Origin: Eshraghiella sp045124255
GTDB taxonomy: Bacteria > Bacillota > Clostridia > Lachnospirales > Lachnospiraceae
Assembly (NCBI GenBank): GCA_045124255.1
Contig: JBGVLM010000025.1
Location: forward strand, 1-15,620
Direction of reading: 5' to 3'
Length of the DNA: 15,620 nucleotides
Shown: piece by piece, positions 1 to 7,553 of the stretch
Numbering within the stretch: the first letter of the stretch is position 1
How the letters are laid out: each line of letters opens with the position of its first letter
Translations under genes and position numbers: made by a program
Notes under the pieces: generated by a model
What the model saw: the letters and a program-made list of their open reading frames with translations, nothing else
Database searches by the model: none
Told to the model about the DNA's origin: nothing

Positions 1-149
1 TTCAACAGGAGAGAAAAGAACTATTACCTGATTGACACTAGGACAATTATATCATGGGCTTAACTAAGCCGATTGATATTTATATAAAAAATAAAGAAAG
101 GAAAAGTATAAATCTTTATCTAAAAGATATTATACGAGGAGAGTCAGAA
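1..149. other. Leader upstream of the metal ABC operon
   Basis: AT-rich stretch before the metal-transporter operon. It may hold the last codons of an upstream gene, since all three forward frames stop within the first 63 bases, but no family can be recognised from so few residues. A TTGACA lies at 32-37, yet no convincing -10 box follows at 16-18 bases, so I do not call a promoter. No Zur-type or MntR-type palindrome was recognised. The operon promoter may lie outside the window. Confidence 0.4.
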
Positions 150-1109
150 ATGTCAAAATTATATAGAAAAATAACAATACTGCTTATTATATGTATGATG
201 GCATGCGGGTTTAGCGGCTGCGGCAGTATAGGCTCAAAAAATAACGGACAGCTCAAGGTAGTATCCACAATTTTTGCTTCATATGATTTCGCAAGGCAGA
301 TTGGCGGAACCGCTGCGGAAATAACAATGCTTCTTAAGCCGGGTGTTGAATCCCATTCCTATGAGCCGTCGCCGAAGGATATAATAACAATTAAGGAATG
401 TGATATTTTCATATATACCGGCGGAGAGAATGACGCATGGGTTGATGGTATCCTTGAAACAATGGACACCTCAAAAATGACAATTATCAAAATGCTGGAT
501 TTGGTTGACAAATATGAGGAGGAGACCGTTGAAGGAATGGAGAATCATGAGCATACGGAGGATTGCGGGCACGAAGAGACTGAATGGGATGAACATGTGT
601 GGACATCTCCTGTTAATGCAATAACAATCTGCGAAGCCATTACAGAGGCTTTTATTGCGGCTGACAGCGGCAACAAAGCTATATATGAGGAGAATTCGAA
701 AAACTATATCAGTGAACTCAAGAAGCTTGATGAGACCTTCAGAAAGGTTGTCGGAACATCTAACAGAAGAGTCATTGTGTTTGGAGACAGATTTCCGTTA
801 AGGTATTTTGTTGAGGAATACAATCTTGAATATTATGCGGCATTTCCGGGCTGCTCATCCGAGACAGAGGCAAGTGCTGCAACAATAGCGTTTCTGATTG
901 ATAAGGTTAAGGAGGAGGAGATTCCTGTTGTTTTCAAAATTGAGCTGAGCAGTGATTCAATGGCTCAGACAATTGCGGAGGACACCGGAGCGAAGGTTCT
1001 TACCTTTAATACCTGTCACAATATTACAAGTGAGGAATTTGAGAAGGGTGAAAACTATCTTACCCTTATGTACAAAAATGCAAATGCATTGAAGGAGGCT
1101 GTGCAGTAA
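150..1109 (+). CDS. znuA: Zinc/manganese ABC transporter substrate-binding lipoprotein (ZnuA/TroA-like)
   Basis: Extracytoplasmic metal-binding lipoprotein of the cluster A-1 (ZnuA/TroA/AdcA) family, which captures Zn2+ or Mn2+ and hands it to the ABC permease. The 319-residue protein starts at ATG 150, preceded by a GAGGAGAG-type ribosome binding site. An upstream in-frame ATG at 54 would put 32 hydrophilic residues before the signal peptide and is rejected. A basic N-terminus and hydrophobic stretch lead to lipobox FSGC, with the lipidated Cys at residue 24. Family ligands His69 (motif ESHSYEPS) and His149 (DEHVW) are present. A short His/Cys-rich loop (about residues 131-149) matches the zinc-type loop. 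The usual third His (HDAF motif) is replaced by FGDRFP near residue 212, and the usual C-terminal Asp region reads NTCHN, with Cys289 and His290. Its stop overlaps the ATPase start by one base. Exact metal is uncertain; zinc is favoured. Confidence 0.88.
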   Translation: MSKLYRKITILLIICMMACGFSGCGSIGSKNNGQLKVVSTIFASYDFARQIGGTAAEITMLLKPGVESHSYEPSPKDIITIKECDIFIYTGGENDAWVDGILETMDTSKMTIIKMLDLVDKYEEETVEGMENHEHTEDCGHEETEWDEHVWTSPVNAITICEAITEAFIAADSGNKAIYEENSKNYISELKKLDETFRKVVGTSNRRVIVFGDRFPLRYFVEEYNLEYYAAFPGCSSETEASAATIAFLIDKVKEEEIPVVFKIELSSDSMAQTIAEDTGAKVLTFNTCHNITSEEFEKGENYLTLMYKNANALKEAVQ

Positions 1110-1828
1110 TGGCGTTAGTTGAATGCAGGGATGTGAGCCTTGGCTATGAGGGCAGAATAATTCTTGAGGATATTAATTTCAAACTTTCCGGAGGAGAATA
1201 TCTTTTTATTGTCGGGGAGAACGGAACGGGAAAAAGTACTCTGATAAAAGGTTTGTTAAGACTAAAGAAGCCGATGTCGGGAAGCATTGTAATGGGTGAT
1301 GGCTTAAAAGCTGATGAGATAGGCTATCTTCCGCAGCAGACCATAACACAGAAGGATTTTCCTGCCAGTGTTTATGAGGTGGTACTGTCGGGAAGACTTA
1401 ACAGCTTAGGCTTCAGACCTTTTTACGGACGCAGGGATAAAGAGGACGCAATGGATAAGCTGAGGCTTATGGGAATTGAACACCTTAAGAACAAATGTTA
1501 TCAGGATTTATCAGGTGGTCAGCAGCAGAGGGTTCTGCTTGCAAGAGCGATGTGTGCGACGAAGAAAATGATACTTCTTGATGAGCCGGCTTCGGGACTT
1601 GACCCGATTGTGACATCTGAATTATATGAGCTTATTGCAAAAATTAATAAGGAGCTTCAAATTACTGTTATAATGGTTTCGCATGATATGGAAGCAATGA
1701 CAAAATATGCTACGCATGTACTTCATTTATCACAGAAACAGCTGTTTTTCGGAAGCAGGGAGGATTATATGAAAACCTCCGAGGGCGTATTTTTTACAAC
1801 CGGAAAGGAGGGCGGCAGTAATGCTTGA
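1109..1828 (+). CDS. znuC: Metal ABC transporter ATP-binding protein (ZnuC-like)
   Basis: Cytoplasmic ATPase that powers metal import through the adjacent permease. The 239 residues show a complete ABC nucleotide-binding domain: Walker A GENGTGKST (36-44), Q-loop around Gln76-77 (LPQQ), signature LSGGQ (134-138), Walker B MILLDEP (154-160), D-loop and H-loop His192 (VSHD). Length is normal for the ZnuC/MntB type. The start overlaps the stop of the binding-protein gene (TAATG), and the end overlaps the permease start by 8 bases, so translation of the three genes is probably coupled. Assignment to metal transport rests mainly on the two neighbours, because the ATPase sequence alone does not define the substrate. 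Confidence 0.92.
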   Translation: MALVECRDVSLGYEGRIILEDINFKLSGGEYLFIVGENGTGKSTLIKGLLRLKKPMSGSIVMGDGLKADEIGYLPQQTITQKDFPASVYEVVLSGRLNSLGFRPFYGRRDKEDAMDKLRLMGIEHLKNKCYQDLSGGQQQRVLLARAMCATKKMILLDEPASGLDPIVTSELYELIAKINKELQITVIMVSHDMEAMTKYATHVLHLSQKQLFFGSREDYMKTSEGVFFTTGKEGGSNA

Positions 1829-2648
1829 ACTGATTGAAACAATGTTTTCTTATCCTTTTATGGTAAGAGCAATTACAGTAGGAATACTTGTATCGCTGTG
1901 TGCCGCACTTCTCGGTGTAAGCATGGTATTAAAAAGATATTCAATGATTGGTGACGGACTGTCCCATGTCGGATTTGCGGCACTTGCTGCGGCTACGGCA
2001 GCCAATGTGGCACCGCTTAAGGTGGCAATTCCGGTGTGTATTTTAGCTGCATTCCTTATGTTGAAAATAAGCGAGAACAGTAAGCTGAAGGGGGATTCGG
2101 CAGTTGCCATAGTATGCAGCGGAGCACTGGCAGTAGGTGTTATGATTATATCACTTTCTTCGGGAATGAATACGGATGTCAATAACTATATGTTTGGAAG
2201 CATTCTTTCAATAAGCCAGGAGGACGCAGTTATAACAAGAGTGCTCTCAGTAATTGTAATTATTGTGTTTTTGATTTTTTATAACAGAATTTTTGCAGTT
2301 ACCTTTGATGAAAGCTTTGCAAAGGCAACCGGCACTAAGGCCGGCGTGTACAATATGGTGTTAGCAATTCTTACTGCGGTAACGGTTGTAATCGGAATGA
2401 GAATAATGGGAGCATTATTGATTTCGAGTCTGATTATTTTCCCGAGCCTTTCGTCAATGAGAGTCTGCAAAAGATATAAATCGGTCATGATTTGTTCAGT
2501 AATCATATCGGTAATATGTTTTATGATTGGAATCGCGATTTCATTCCAGTATTCAACACCTACCGGAGCAAGCATTGTATGCGTTAATCTTGCATGCTTC
2601 GGAATAATGGCATTGACGGGATTTGTTAAACAGAAGGTCAGAAAATAA
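1821..2648 (+). CDS. znuB: Metal ABC transporter permease (ZnuB-like, ABC-3 family)
   Basis: Integral membrane subunit of the zinc/manganese importer. The 275-residue protein is strongly hydrophobic, with about seven to eight membrane segments, and matches the ABC-3 family layout. Features seen are an N-terminal segment ending VSMVLKRYSMIGDGLSHVGF, a family hallmark (glycine-aspartate-glycine then Leu-Ser-His), and a central loop FAKATGTKAG that fits the ATPase-contact region. The start ATG lies inside the end of the ATPase gene, with a GGAGG about 10 bases ahead. The stop abuts the stop of the minus-strand AraC-type gene with no spacer and no visible terminator hairpin between them. Confidence 0.9.
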   Translation: MLELIETMFSYPFMVRAITVGILVSLCAALLGVSMVLKRYSMIGDGLSHVGFAALAAATAANVAPLKVAIPVCILAAFLMLKISENSKLKGDSAVAIVCSGALAVGVMIISLSSGMNTDVNNYMFGSILSISQEDAVITRVLSVIVIIVFLIFYNRIFAVTFDESFAKATGTKAGVYNMVLAILTAVTVVIGMRIMGALLISSLIIFPSLSSMRVCKRYKSVMICSVIISVICFMIGIAISFQYSTPTGASIVCVNLACFGIMALTGFVKQKVRK

Positions 2649-3527
2649 CTACCTCTTCCTGTAGGCACTTGGCGTTACACCGTATTTCTTTTTAAATAAA
2701 CGGTTAAAATATGACAGATTTTCATAACCACAGTCAGCTGCTATGTCCAGAATATTATCAGTGGATGACAGCAGAAGACGTGAAGCCATTGAAAGTCTGT
2801 ATTCATTAAGGTAATCAATAAAGGAAGTACCCATAACCTTTTTAAAATATTTCATAAAATGTGAAGAAGAGAAGTTACATACTGCCGCAATTTCATCAAT
2901 ACTGATGGGCTTGCGGTAGTTTTCTTCTATATATTTAATTACGTCTTTGATTTTGTCCAGATTCTTATTGGAAGCTAACTTAGGCTCATCCGTTTCCTCG
3001 GCAATCGTACATAACGCAAAAAAGAATTCATACAGATAACCTTTAATTGCAAGTTCATAGCCTTTTGGACTTCCGTAGCTCAGAAGACTGTCGGCTCTGT
3101 CAATACAGCTTGAAATCCTGCTATAATATGGCTCATCCTTGGTAATAATATGATTGAAATTTAATCTGCCTGACAAAAGAGGGGTAAAATATGCAGTATC
3201 AACCCCGTCGGAATATTTGGCAATAAGCATATCCGTGTTAAAAATAATATTTTCATATTCCATTGAATAGTTCGAAAGACGGGAAATGCCGTGTGTCTGA
3301 CCGGGGATAACAATGATAATGTCTCCGGCTTCAACATAGTGGGATTCAAAATCAAGAGTTACCGTTCCCTTGCCTTTTTTAATGTAAATTATTTCCATTT
3401 CGTTATGCCAGTGCAGCGGAACCTCGCTGAAATCAAGCGGAATTGAACATAAATAGGTATTATATGGAAAAATAGAATTTGAATGCTGTTTCGTTTCCTG
3501 TAAATCTTCGTAATTCGGATTCTGCAT
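2649..3527 (-). CDS. AraC-family transcriptional regulator with N-terminal cupin domain
   Basis: Probable sugar-responsive transcription factor of 292 residues. The N-terminal half is a cupin-type sensor domain (HWHNEME near 39-45, then alternating beta-strand sequence ending AGDIIIVIPGQTHG near 67-80). The last about 100 residues form the paired AraC helix-turn-helix, including IDEIAAVCNFSSSHFMKYFK and the conserved end GYENLSYFNRLFKKKYGVTPSAYR. I chose the ATG at 3527 because GGGAGG sits directly ahead of it. The longer open frame back to 3725 would run through the divergent promoter region and overlap the malQ start. It is transcribed divergently from malQ-glgP, so the likeliest role is control of the maltodextrin genes. 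The ligand is unknown. Confidence 0.88.
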   Translation of the reverse strand: MQNPNYEDLQETKQHSNSIFPYNTYLCSIPLDFSEVPLHWHNEMEIIYIKKGKGTVTLDFESHYVEAGDIIIVIPGQTHGISRLSNYSMEYENIIFNTDMLIAKYSDGVDTAYFTPLLSGRLNFNHIITKDEPYYSRISSCIDRADSLLSYGSPKGYELAIKGYLYEFFFALCTIAEETDEPKLASNKNLDKIKDVIKYIEENYRKPISIDEIAAVCNFSSSHFMKYFKKVMGTSFIDYLNEYRLSMASRLLLSSTDNILDIAADCGYENLSYFNRLFKKKYGVTPSAYRKR

Positions 3528-3571
3528 AAATATACCTCCCAAAATGTGGCAAATAATATTCTGATGATAGG

Positions 3572-3601
3572 ATTGTACCATAAAATGATTGAATATTGCA
3601 A
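3572..3601 (-). promoter_or_regulatory. Probable promoter of the AraC-type regulator
   Basis: On the minus strand TTGCAA (3596-3601) is followed 18 bases later by TACAAT (3572-3577), a reasonable sigma-A match. It lies 45 bases upstream of the regulator ATG, leaving room for a short leader with its GGGAGG site. It is inferred from consensus similarity only. Confidence 0.5.
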
Positions 3602-3627
3602 GATAATGAGAATATTTTGATGTTAGA

Positions 3628-3639
3628 GTACAAATGTAC
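3628..3639. promoter_or_regulatory. Palindrome GTACA-AA-TGTAC, candidate operator
   Basis: A 5+2+5 base palindrome lies between the two divergent promoters, immediately upstream of the malQ -35 box. The position suits a regulator binding site, either for the AraC-type protein encoded next door or for the response regulator downstream. Short palindromes occur by chance in AT-rich DNA, so this is only a candidate. Confidence 0.35.
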
Positions 3640-3645
3640 CCTGAA

Positions 3646-3674
3646 TTGAGTGCGTAATTAAATTTAAATATAAT
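3646..3674 (+). promoter_or_regulatory. Promoter of malQ-glgP
   Basis: TTGAGT (3646-3651), a 17-base spacer and a perfect TATAAT (3669-3674) form a good sigma-A promoter. Transcription would begin near 3681, only about 13 bases before the malQ ATG, so the GAGG ribosome binding site (3682-3685) would sit at the very 5' end of the message. Confidence 0.65.
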
Positions 3675-3693
3675 TATAAGTGAGGTATTATTC

Positions 3694-6600
3694 ATGGGAA
3701 AAGAACTTGACAGAGGTGCCGGCATACTGCTTCCTATCAGCAGCCTTCCTTCACCTTACGGAATTGGTACAATGGGTGCTAAGGCGTATGAATTCGTAGA
3801 TATGCTCAGAGCATCAGGACAGATGTACTGGCAGGTACTTCCTGTTGGACCGACAAGCTTTGGCGACAGTCCATACCAGTCATTTTCTGCTTTTGCGGGT
3901 AATCCGTATTTTATTGACCTGGATTTCCTTATTGAAGAAGGACTCCTTGACAAGGCAGAGGTTGAGAATACATATTGGGGAGGCAATCCTGAATATGTAG
4001 AGTATGATGTTATTTATAATGCCAGATTTAATATTTTAAGAAAGGCCTTTGAAGCATCTAATCATAAGGATACTCCTGAGTACAAGGCTTTCCTTGAAGA
4101 GAATGCTGAGTGGATTGAGGATTTTGCTTTATTTATGGCAATCAAGGCTGCTCACGGAAATGGAGACTGGCTTAGCTGGGAAGAGGATATCCGTGCCCAT
4201 AAGAAATCTGCAATAAACAAATATAAAAAAGAACTTGCTGATGAGGTTGATTTCTATATTTTCATGCAGTACAAGTTCTATGAGCAGTGGGGCAGATTAA
4301 AGGCCTATGCTAATAAGAAGGGCGTTAAGATTATCGGAGATATTCCTATCTATGTTGCACTTGACAGTGCCGATGTATGGGCTAATCCTAAATTGTTCCA
4401 GCTCGATGCAGACTGCAGACCTGTTAATGTTGCAGGCTGTCCGCCTGATGCTTTCTCTGACTGGGGACAGAAATGGGGCAATCCGCTCTATGACTGGAAG
4501 GCAATGGAGAAGACAGATTTTGAATGGTGGAAACGCAGAATGGCTGCTTCCGCTAAATTATATGATGTAATCCGTATCGACCATTTTATCGGAATTGTTC
4601 GTTATTACAATATTCCTGTTGACGGAGTTCCTGTTGACGGATTCTTCGCACAGGGACCGGGAATGAAACTTATCAATGCCATTGATTCTGCAATCGACGG
4701 TAAGGCAAAGGTTATTGCAGAGGACCTTGGTGTTGTGGTTCCTGAGGTAACAGCTCTTGTTAAAGAGTCCGGCTATCCTGGAATGAAAGTATTCCAGTTC
4801 GCTTTTGACGGATATACAACCAATGAGCATGCGCTTCATAACCATGAACAGAATTATGTTGTTTATATCGGAACACATGACAATGACACAATTAAGGGCT
4901 TCCTTGATGACCGCACGGATGCAGAACTCGATTATATGATGAGATATCTTGGTGTTGACAAGAGAGAAGACATTGTTGATGAACTGGTACGCTACATGTA
5001 TATGAGCGTTGCAAATACAGTTATCATTCAGATGCAGGATCTTTTAGGAAAAGACAATTCTGCAAGAATGAACCTTCCTTCCACAATTGGAACTAACTGG
5101 AGATGGAGAATGCAGGAAGGAGATTTCACAAGCGAAATCAGAAATAAGCTTCGTGATTTAACAAAACTTTATGGAAGAAGTACCAATAATTGGTATTTTG
5201 CTAAGGAGGATTATATGTTAGCAGATATTTGCGAAAAGAGATTTGGTAAGACAATCAAGGATTGTTCAAATGAGGAAGTTTATCTCGCACTTTTAGAGAT
5301 GACTAAGACACTTGCTAAGGACAAAGAGAAAAATGAAGGCAAGAAAAAAGTTTACTACATTTCAGCTGAGTTCCTTATCGGAAAACTTTTATCTAACAAC
5401 CTTATTAACTTAGGCGTATTTGAGAGCGTTAAGAAGGAGCTTGAAGAGAACGGAAAGAGCATTTATGAAATCGAAGAGATTGAGCCGGAGCCATCTTTAG
5501 GTAACGGTGGTCTCGGAAGACTTGCAGCATGCTTCCTTGATTCAATGGCTACACTCGGACTTGCCGGAGACGGTATCGGTCTTAATTACCATATGGGTCT
5601 TTTCAAACAGGTGTTTGATAATAACTTCCAGAAGGAAACACCTAACCCATGGATTGAGAATGAAGGTGTATTAACTAAGACTGATGTTTCTTATCAGGTA
5701 GATTTTAACGGATTCTCAGTTCGTTCAAGATTATATGATATTGACGTAACAGGTTATAATAACAGAACTAATAAGCTTCACTTATTCGATATTGAGTCAA
5801 TTGATGAGAATATCATCCATGGCGATTCAATCAACTTCGATAAGACTGATATCTGCAAGAACCTTACATTGTTCTTATATCCGGATGACAGTGATGAAGC
5901 AGGACACTTACTCAGAATTTATCAGCAGTACTTCATGGTAAGCAACGGCGCAAGACTCATCCTTGATGAGTGCAAGGCTAAGGGATGCAACCTCCATGAT
6001 CTTGCTGATTATGCAGCAATCCAGATTAATGATACACATCCGTCAATGGTTATTCCTGAGTTAATCCGTCTCCTTACAGCAGAGGGAATTGACTTCAACG
6101 AGGCAATTGATATTGTATCTAAGACATGTGCATATACTAACCATACAATTCTTGCTGAGGCACTTGAGAAATGGCCTATTTCATACCTTGAAAAGGTTTG
6201 CCCACAGATTGTAGGCATTATCAGAGAACTTGATAACAGAGTAAGAGGAAAATTCCAGGACCCATCAGTATATATTATTGATGACAGCGGACGCGTTCAT
6301 ATGGCTCATATGGATATTCACTATGGTTACAGCGTTAACGGTGTTGCATATCTCCATACAGAGATTCTTAAGAATACAGAATTAAATAACTTCTACAGAA
6401 TTTATCCTGAGAAGTTCAACAACAAGACTAATGGTATCACCTTCAGAAGATGGCTTCTTCACTGCAACGAAGAACTCACAGCTTATATCGAAGGACTTAT
6501 CGGACCTGACTTCAAGAAGGACGCAGACAAGCTTGAAGATTTAGCTAAGTACCTTGAGGATGAAGCAGTTCTTAATAAGATTCTTGAAATCAAGAAGACT

Positions 6601-7467
6601 AAGAAGACTGAACTTAAGAATTTCTTAAAGGCTACACAGAATGTTGATATTGATGACAATTCAATTTATGATATTCAGGTAAAACGTCTCCATGAGTACA
6701 AGAGACAGCAGTTAAATGTACTTTGGGTAATTTACAAATACTATGAGATTAAGGCAGGAAGACTTCCAAAGACTCCTATTACCGTAATCTTTGGTGCTAA
6801 GGCAGCTCCGGCATATATCATTGCAAAGGATATTATTCATTTGATTCTCTGCTTACAGCAGGTAATTAACAATGACCCTGAAGTAAGCCCATACTTAAAG
6901 GTTGTTATGGTAGAGAACTACAATGTAACAAAGGCTGCAAAGATTATTCCTGCATGTGATATTTCAGAACAGATTTCACTTGCTTCTAAGGAAGCTTCAG
7001 GAACAGGTAACATGAAGTTTATGTTAAACGGTGCTGTTACTCTTGGAACTAAGGACGGCGCTAACGTAGAAATCGGAGAACTTGTCGGAGAGGATAACAT
7101 CTACTTCTTCGGAGAGAGTTCAGAGCAGGTAATTGAGCATTATGCTAAGGCTGATTACTGTGCAAAGGATTACTATGTAAATGATGCAGATATTAAGAAG
7201 TACATTGATTTCATTATCAGTGCTGAGGTTATGAAGGTTGGTAACGCTCATACACTTCTTGAACTTCATGCAGAATTAATTAAGAAAGACTGGTTCATGA
7301 CTCTTCTTGATGTTAAGGATTATATCAAGACTAAGGAAATCGCATTAAACGATTACGATGACAGAAAAGCATGGGCTAAGAAGATGTTAGTAAACATCAG
7401 CAAAGCAGGTTTCTTCTCATCAGACAGAACCATCGCTGAATACAATAAAGACATCTGGAATCTTTAA
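3694..7467 (+). CDS. malQ-glgP: Fused 4-alpha-glucanotransferase (MalQ) and alpha-glucan phosphorylase (GlgP)
   Basis: A single 1257-residue frame encodes two complete cytoplasmic enzymes. Residues 1 to about 501 are a GH77 amylomaltase, which moves glucan segments between maltodextrins. The nucleophile is Asp296 (RIDHF), the acid/base Glu343 (AEDLG), and Asp396 lies in GTHDND; the domain ends in the usual TKLYGR. Residues 508-1257 are a GT35 phosphorylase of about 750 residues, which releases glucose-1-phosphate. It has SAEFLIGKLL, PSLGNGGLGRLAACFLDS, KRLHEYKRQ, and the PLP-binding Lys1108 in EASGTGNMKF. Neither enzyme lacks an expected part. The join (STNNWYFAKEDY, about 502-507 onward) is not a designed-looking linker: its KED codons are a Shine-Dalgarno sequence, and residue 508 is the Met expected to start a separate phosphorylase. 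A shifted frame holds TAA at 5187 and 5202. I think this was two genes merged by one lost base, real or a sequencing error. Confidence 0.85.
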   Translation: MGKELDRGAGILLPISSLPSPYGIGTMGAKAYEFVDMLRASGQMYWQVLPVGPTSFGDSPYQSFSAFAGNPYFIDLDFLIEEGLLDKAEVENTYWGGNPEYVEYDVIYNARFNILRKAFEASNHKDTPEYKAFLEENAEWIEDFALFMAIKAAHGNGDWLSWEEDIRAHKKSAINKYKKELADEVDFYIFMQYKFYEQWGRLKAYANKKGVKIIGDIPIYVALDSADVWANPKLFQLDADCRPVNVAGCPPDAFSDWGQKWGNPLYDWKAMEKTDFEWWKRRMAASAKLYDVIRIDHFIGIVRYYNIPVDGVPVDGFFAQGPGMKLINAIDSAIDGKAKVIAEDLGVVVPEVTALVKESGYPGMKVFQFAFDGYTTNEHALHNHEQNYVVYIGTHDNDTIKGFLDDRTDAELDYMMRYLGVDKREDIVDELVRYMYMSVANTVIIQMQDLLGKDNSARMNLPSTIGTNWRWRMQEGDFTSEIRNKLRDLTKLYGRSTNNWYFAKEDYMLADICEKRFGKTIKDCSNEEVYLALLEMTKTLAKDKEKNEGKKKVYYISAEFLIGKLLSNNLINLGVFESVKKELEENGKSIYEIEEIEPEPSLGNGGLGRLAACFLDSMATLGLAGDGIGLNYHMGLFKQVFDNNFQKETPNPWIENEGVLTKTDVSYQVDFNGFSVRSRLYDIDVTGYNNRTNKLHLFDIESIDENIIHGDSINFDKTDICKNLTLFLYPDDSDEAGHLLRIYQQYFMVSNGARLILDECKAKGCNLHDLADYAAIQINDTHPSMVIPELIRLLTAEGIDFNEAIDIVSKTCAYTNHTILAEALEKWPISYLEKVCPQIVGIIRELDNRVRGKFQDPSVYIIDDSGRVHMAHMDIHYGYSVNGVAYLHTEILKNTELNNFYRIYPEKFNNKTNGITFRRWLLHCNEELTAYIEGLIGPDFKKDADKLEDLAKYLEDEAVLNKILEIKKTKKTELKNFLKATQNVDIDDNSIYDIQVKRLHEYKRQQLNVLWVIYKYYEIKAGRLPKTPITVIFGAKAAPAYIIAKDIIHLILCLQQVINNDPEVSPYLKVVMVENYNVTKAAKIIPACDISEQISLASKEASGTGNMKFMLNGAVTLGTKDGANVEIGELVGEDNIYFFGESSEQVIEHYAKADYCAKDYYVNDADIKKYIDFIISAEVMKVGNAHTLLELHAELIKKDWFMTLLDVKDYIKTKEIALNDYDDRKAWAKKMLVNISKAGFFSSDRTIAEYNKDIWNL
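5203..5217 (+). promoter_or_regulatory. glgP: Internal Shine-Dalgarno and ATG of the phosphorylase module
   Basis: AAGGAGG (5203-5209), five bases, then ATG (5215) lies in frame within the fused gene, exactly where a free-standing 750-residue phosphorylase would start (MLADICEKRFGK). It is as strong as the other ribosome binding sites here, so free phosphorylase may be made from the same message even if the fusion protein is also made. Confidence 0.7.
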
Positions 7468-7472
7468 GATGA

Positions 7473-7521
7473 AATAACCTTGTGGCCGGAGCAGGAAAGT
7501 GCTCCGGCACTTGCAGTTATT
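7473..7521 (+). terminator. Stable hairpin after malQ-glgP, without a T-tract
   Basis: GCCGGAGCA (7485-7493) and TGCTCCGGC (7500-7508) form a perfect 9-bp stem with loop GGAAAG. Outer segments AATAAC (7473-7478) and GTTATT (7516-7521) can also pair. There is no run of T after the stem, so it is more likely a message-end stabiliser or partial attenuator than a full intrinsic terminator. Read-through into the response-regulator gene is plausible. Confidence 0.6.
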
Positions 7522-7553
7522 GAATTTAATCCGGGAAAGGTAGGAAGAACCCC

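Noticed and set aside
32..60. Promoter with TTGACA at 32-37
   Set aside because: No acceptable -10 box lies at 16-18 bases; AT-rich DNA makes isolated boxes common.
54..149. Longer start for the metal-binding lipoprotein
   Set aside because: It would add 32 mostly charged residues before the signal peptide; the ATG at 150 has its own ribosome binding site and places the lipobox correctly.
1850..2182. Minus-strand open frames inside znuB (also 2279-2668), malQ-glgP, the binding-protein and permease genes
   Set aside because: They lie opposite clear protein families, show low-complexity or improbable composition, and have no ribosome binding sites; they are shadows of the real genes.
3528..3725. 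N-terminal extension of the AraC-type gene
   Set aside because: It would run across two predicted promoters and overlap the malQ start. GGGAGG lies just before the ATG at 3527, and the shorter protein has normal length.
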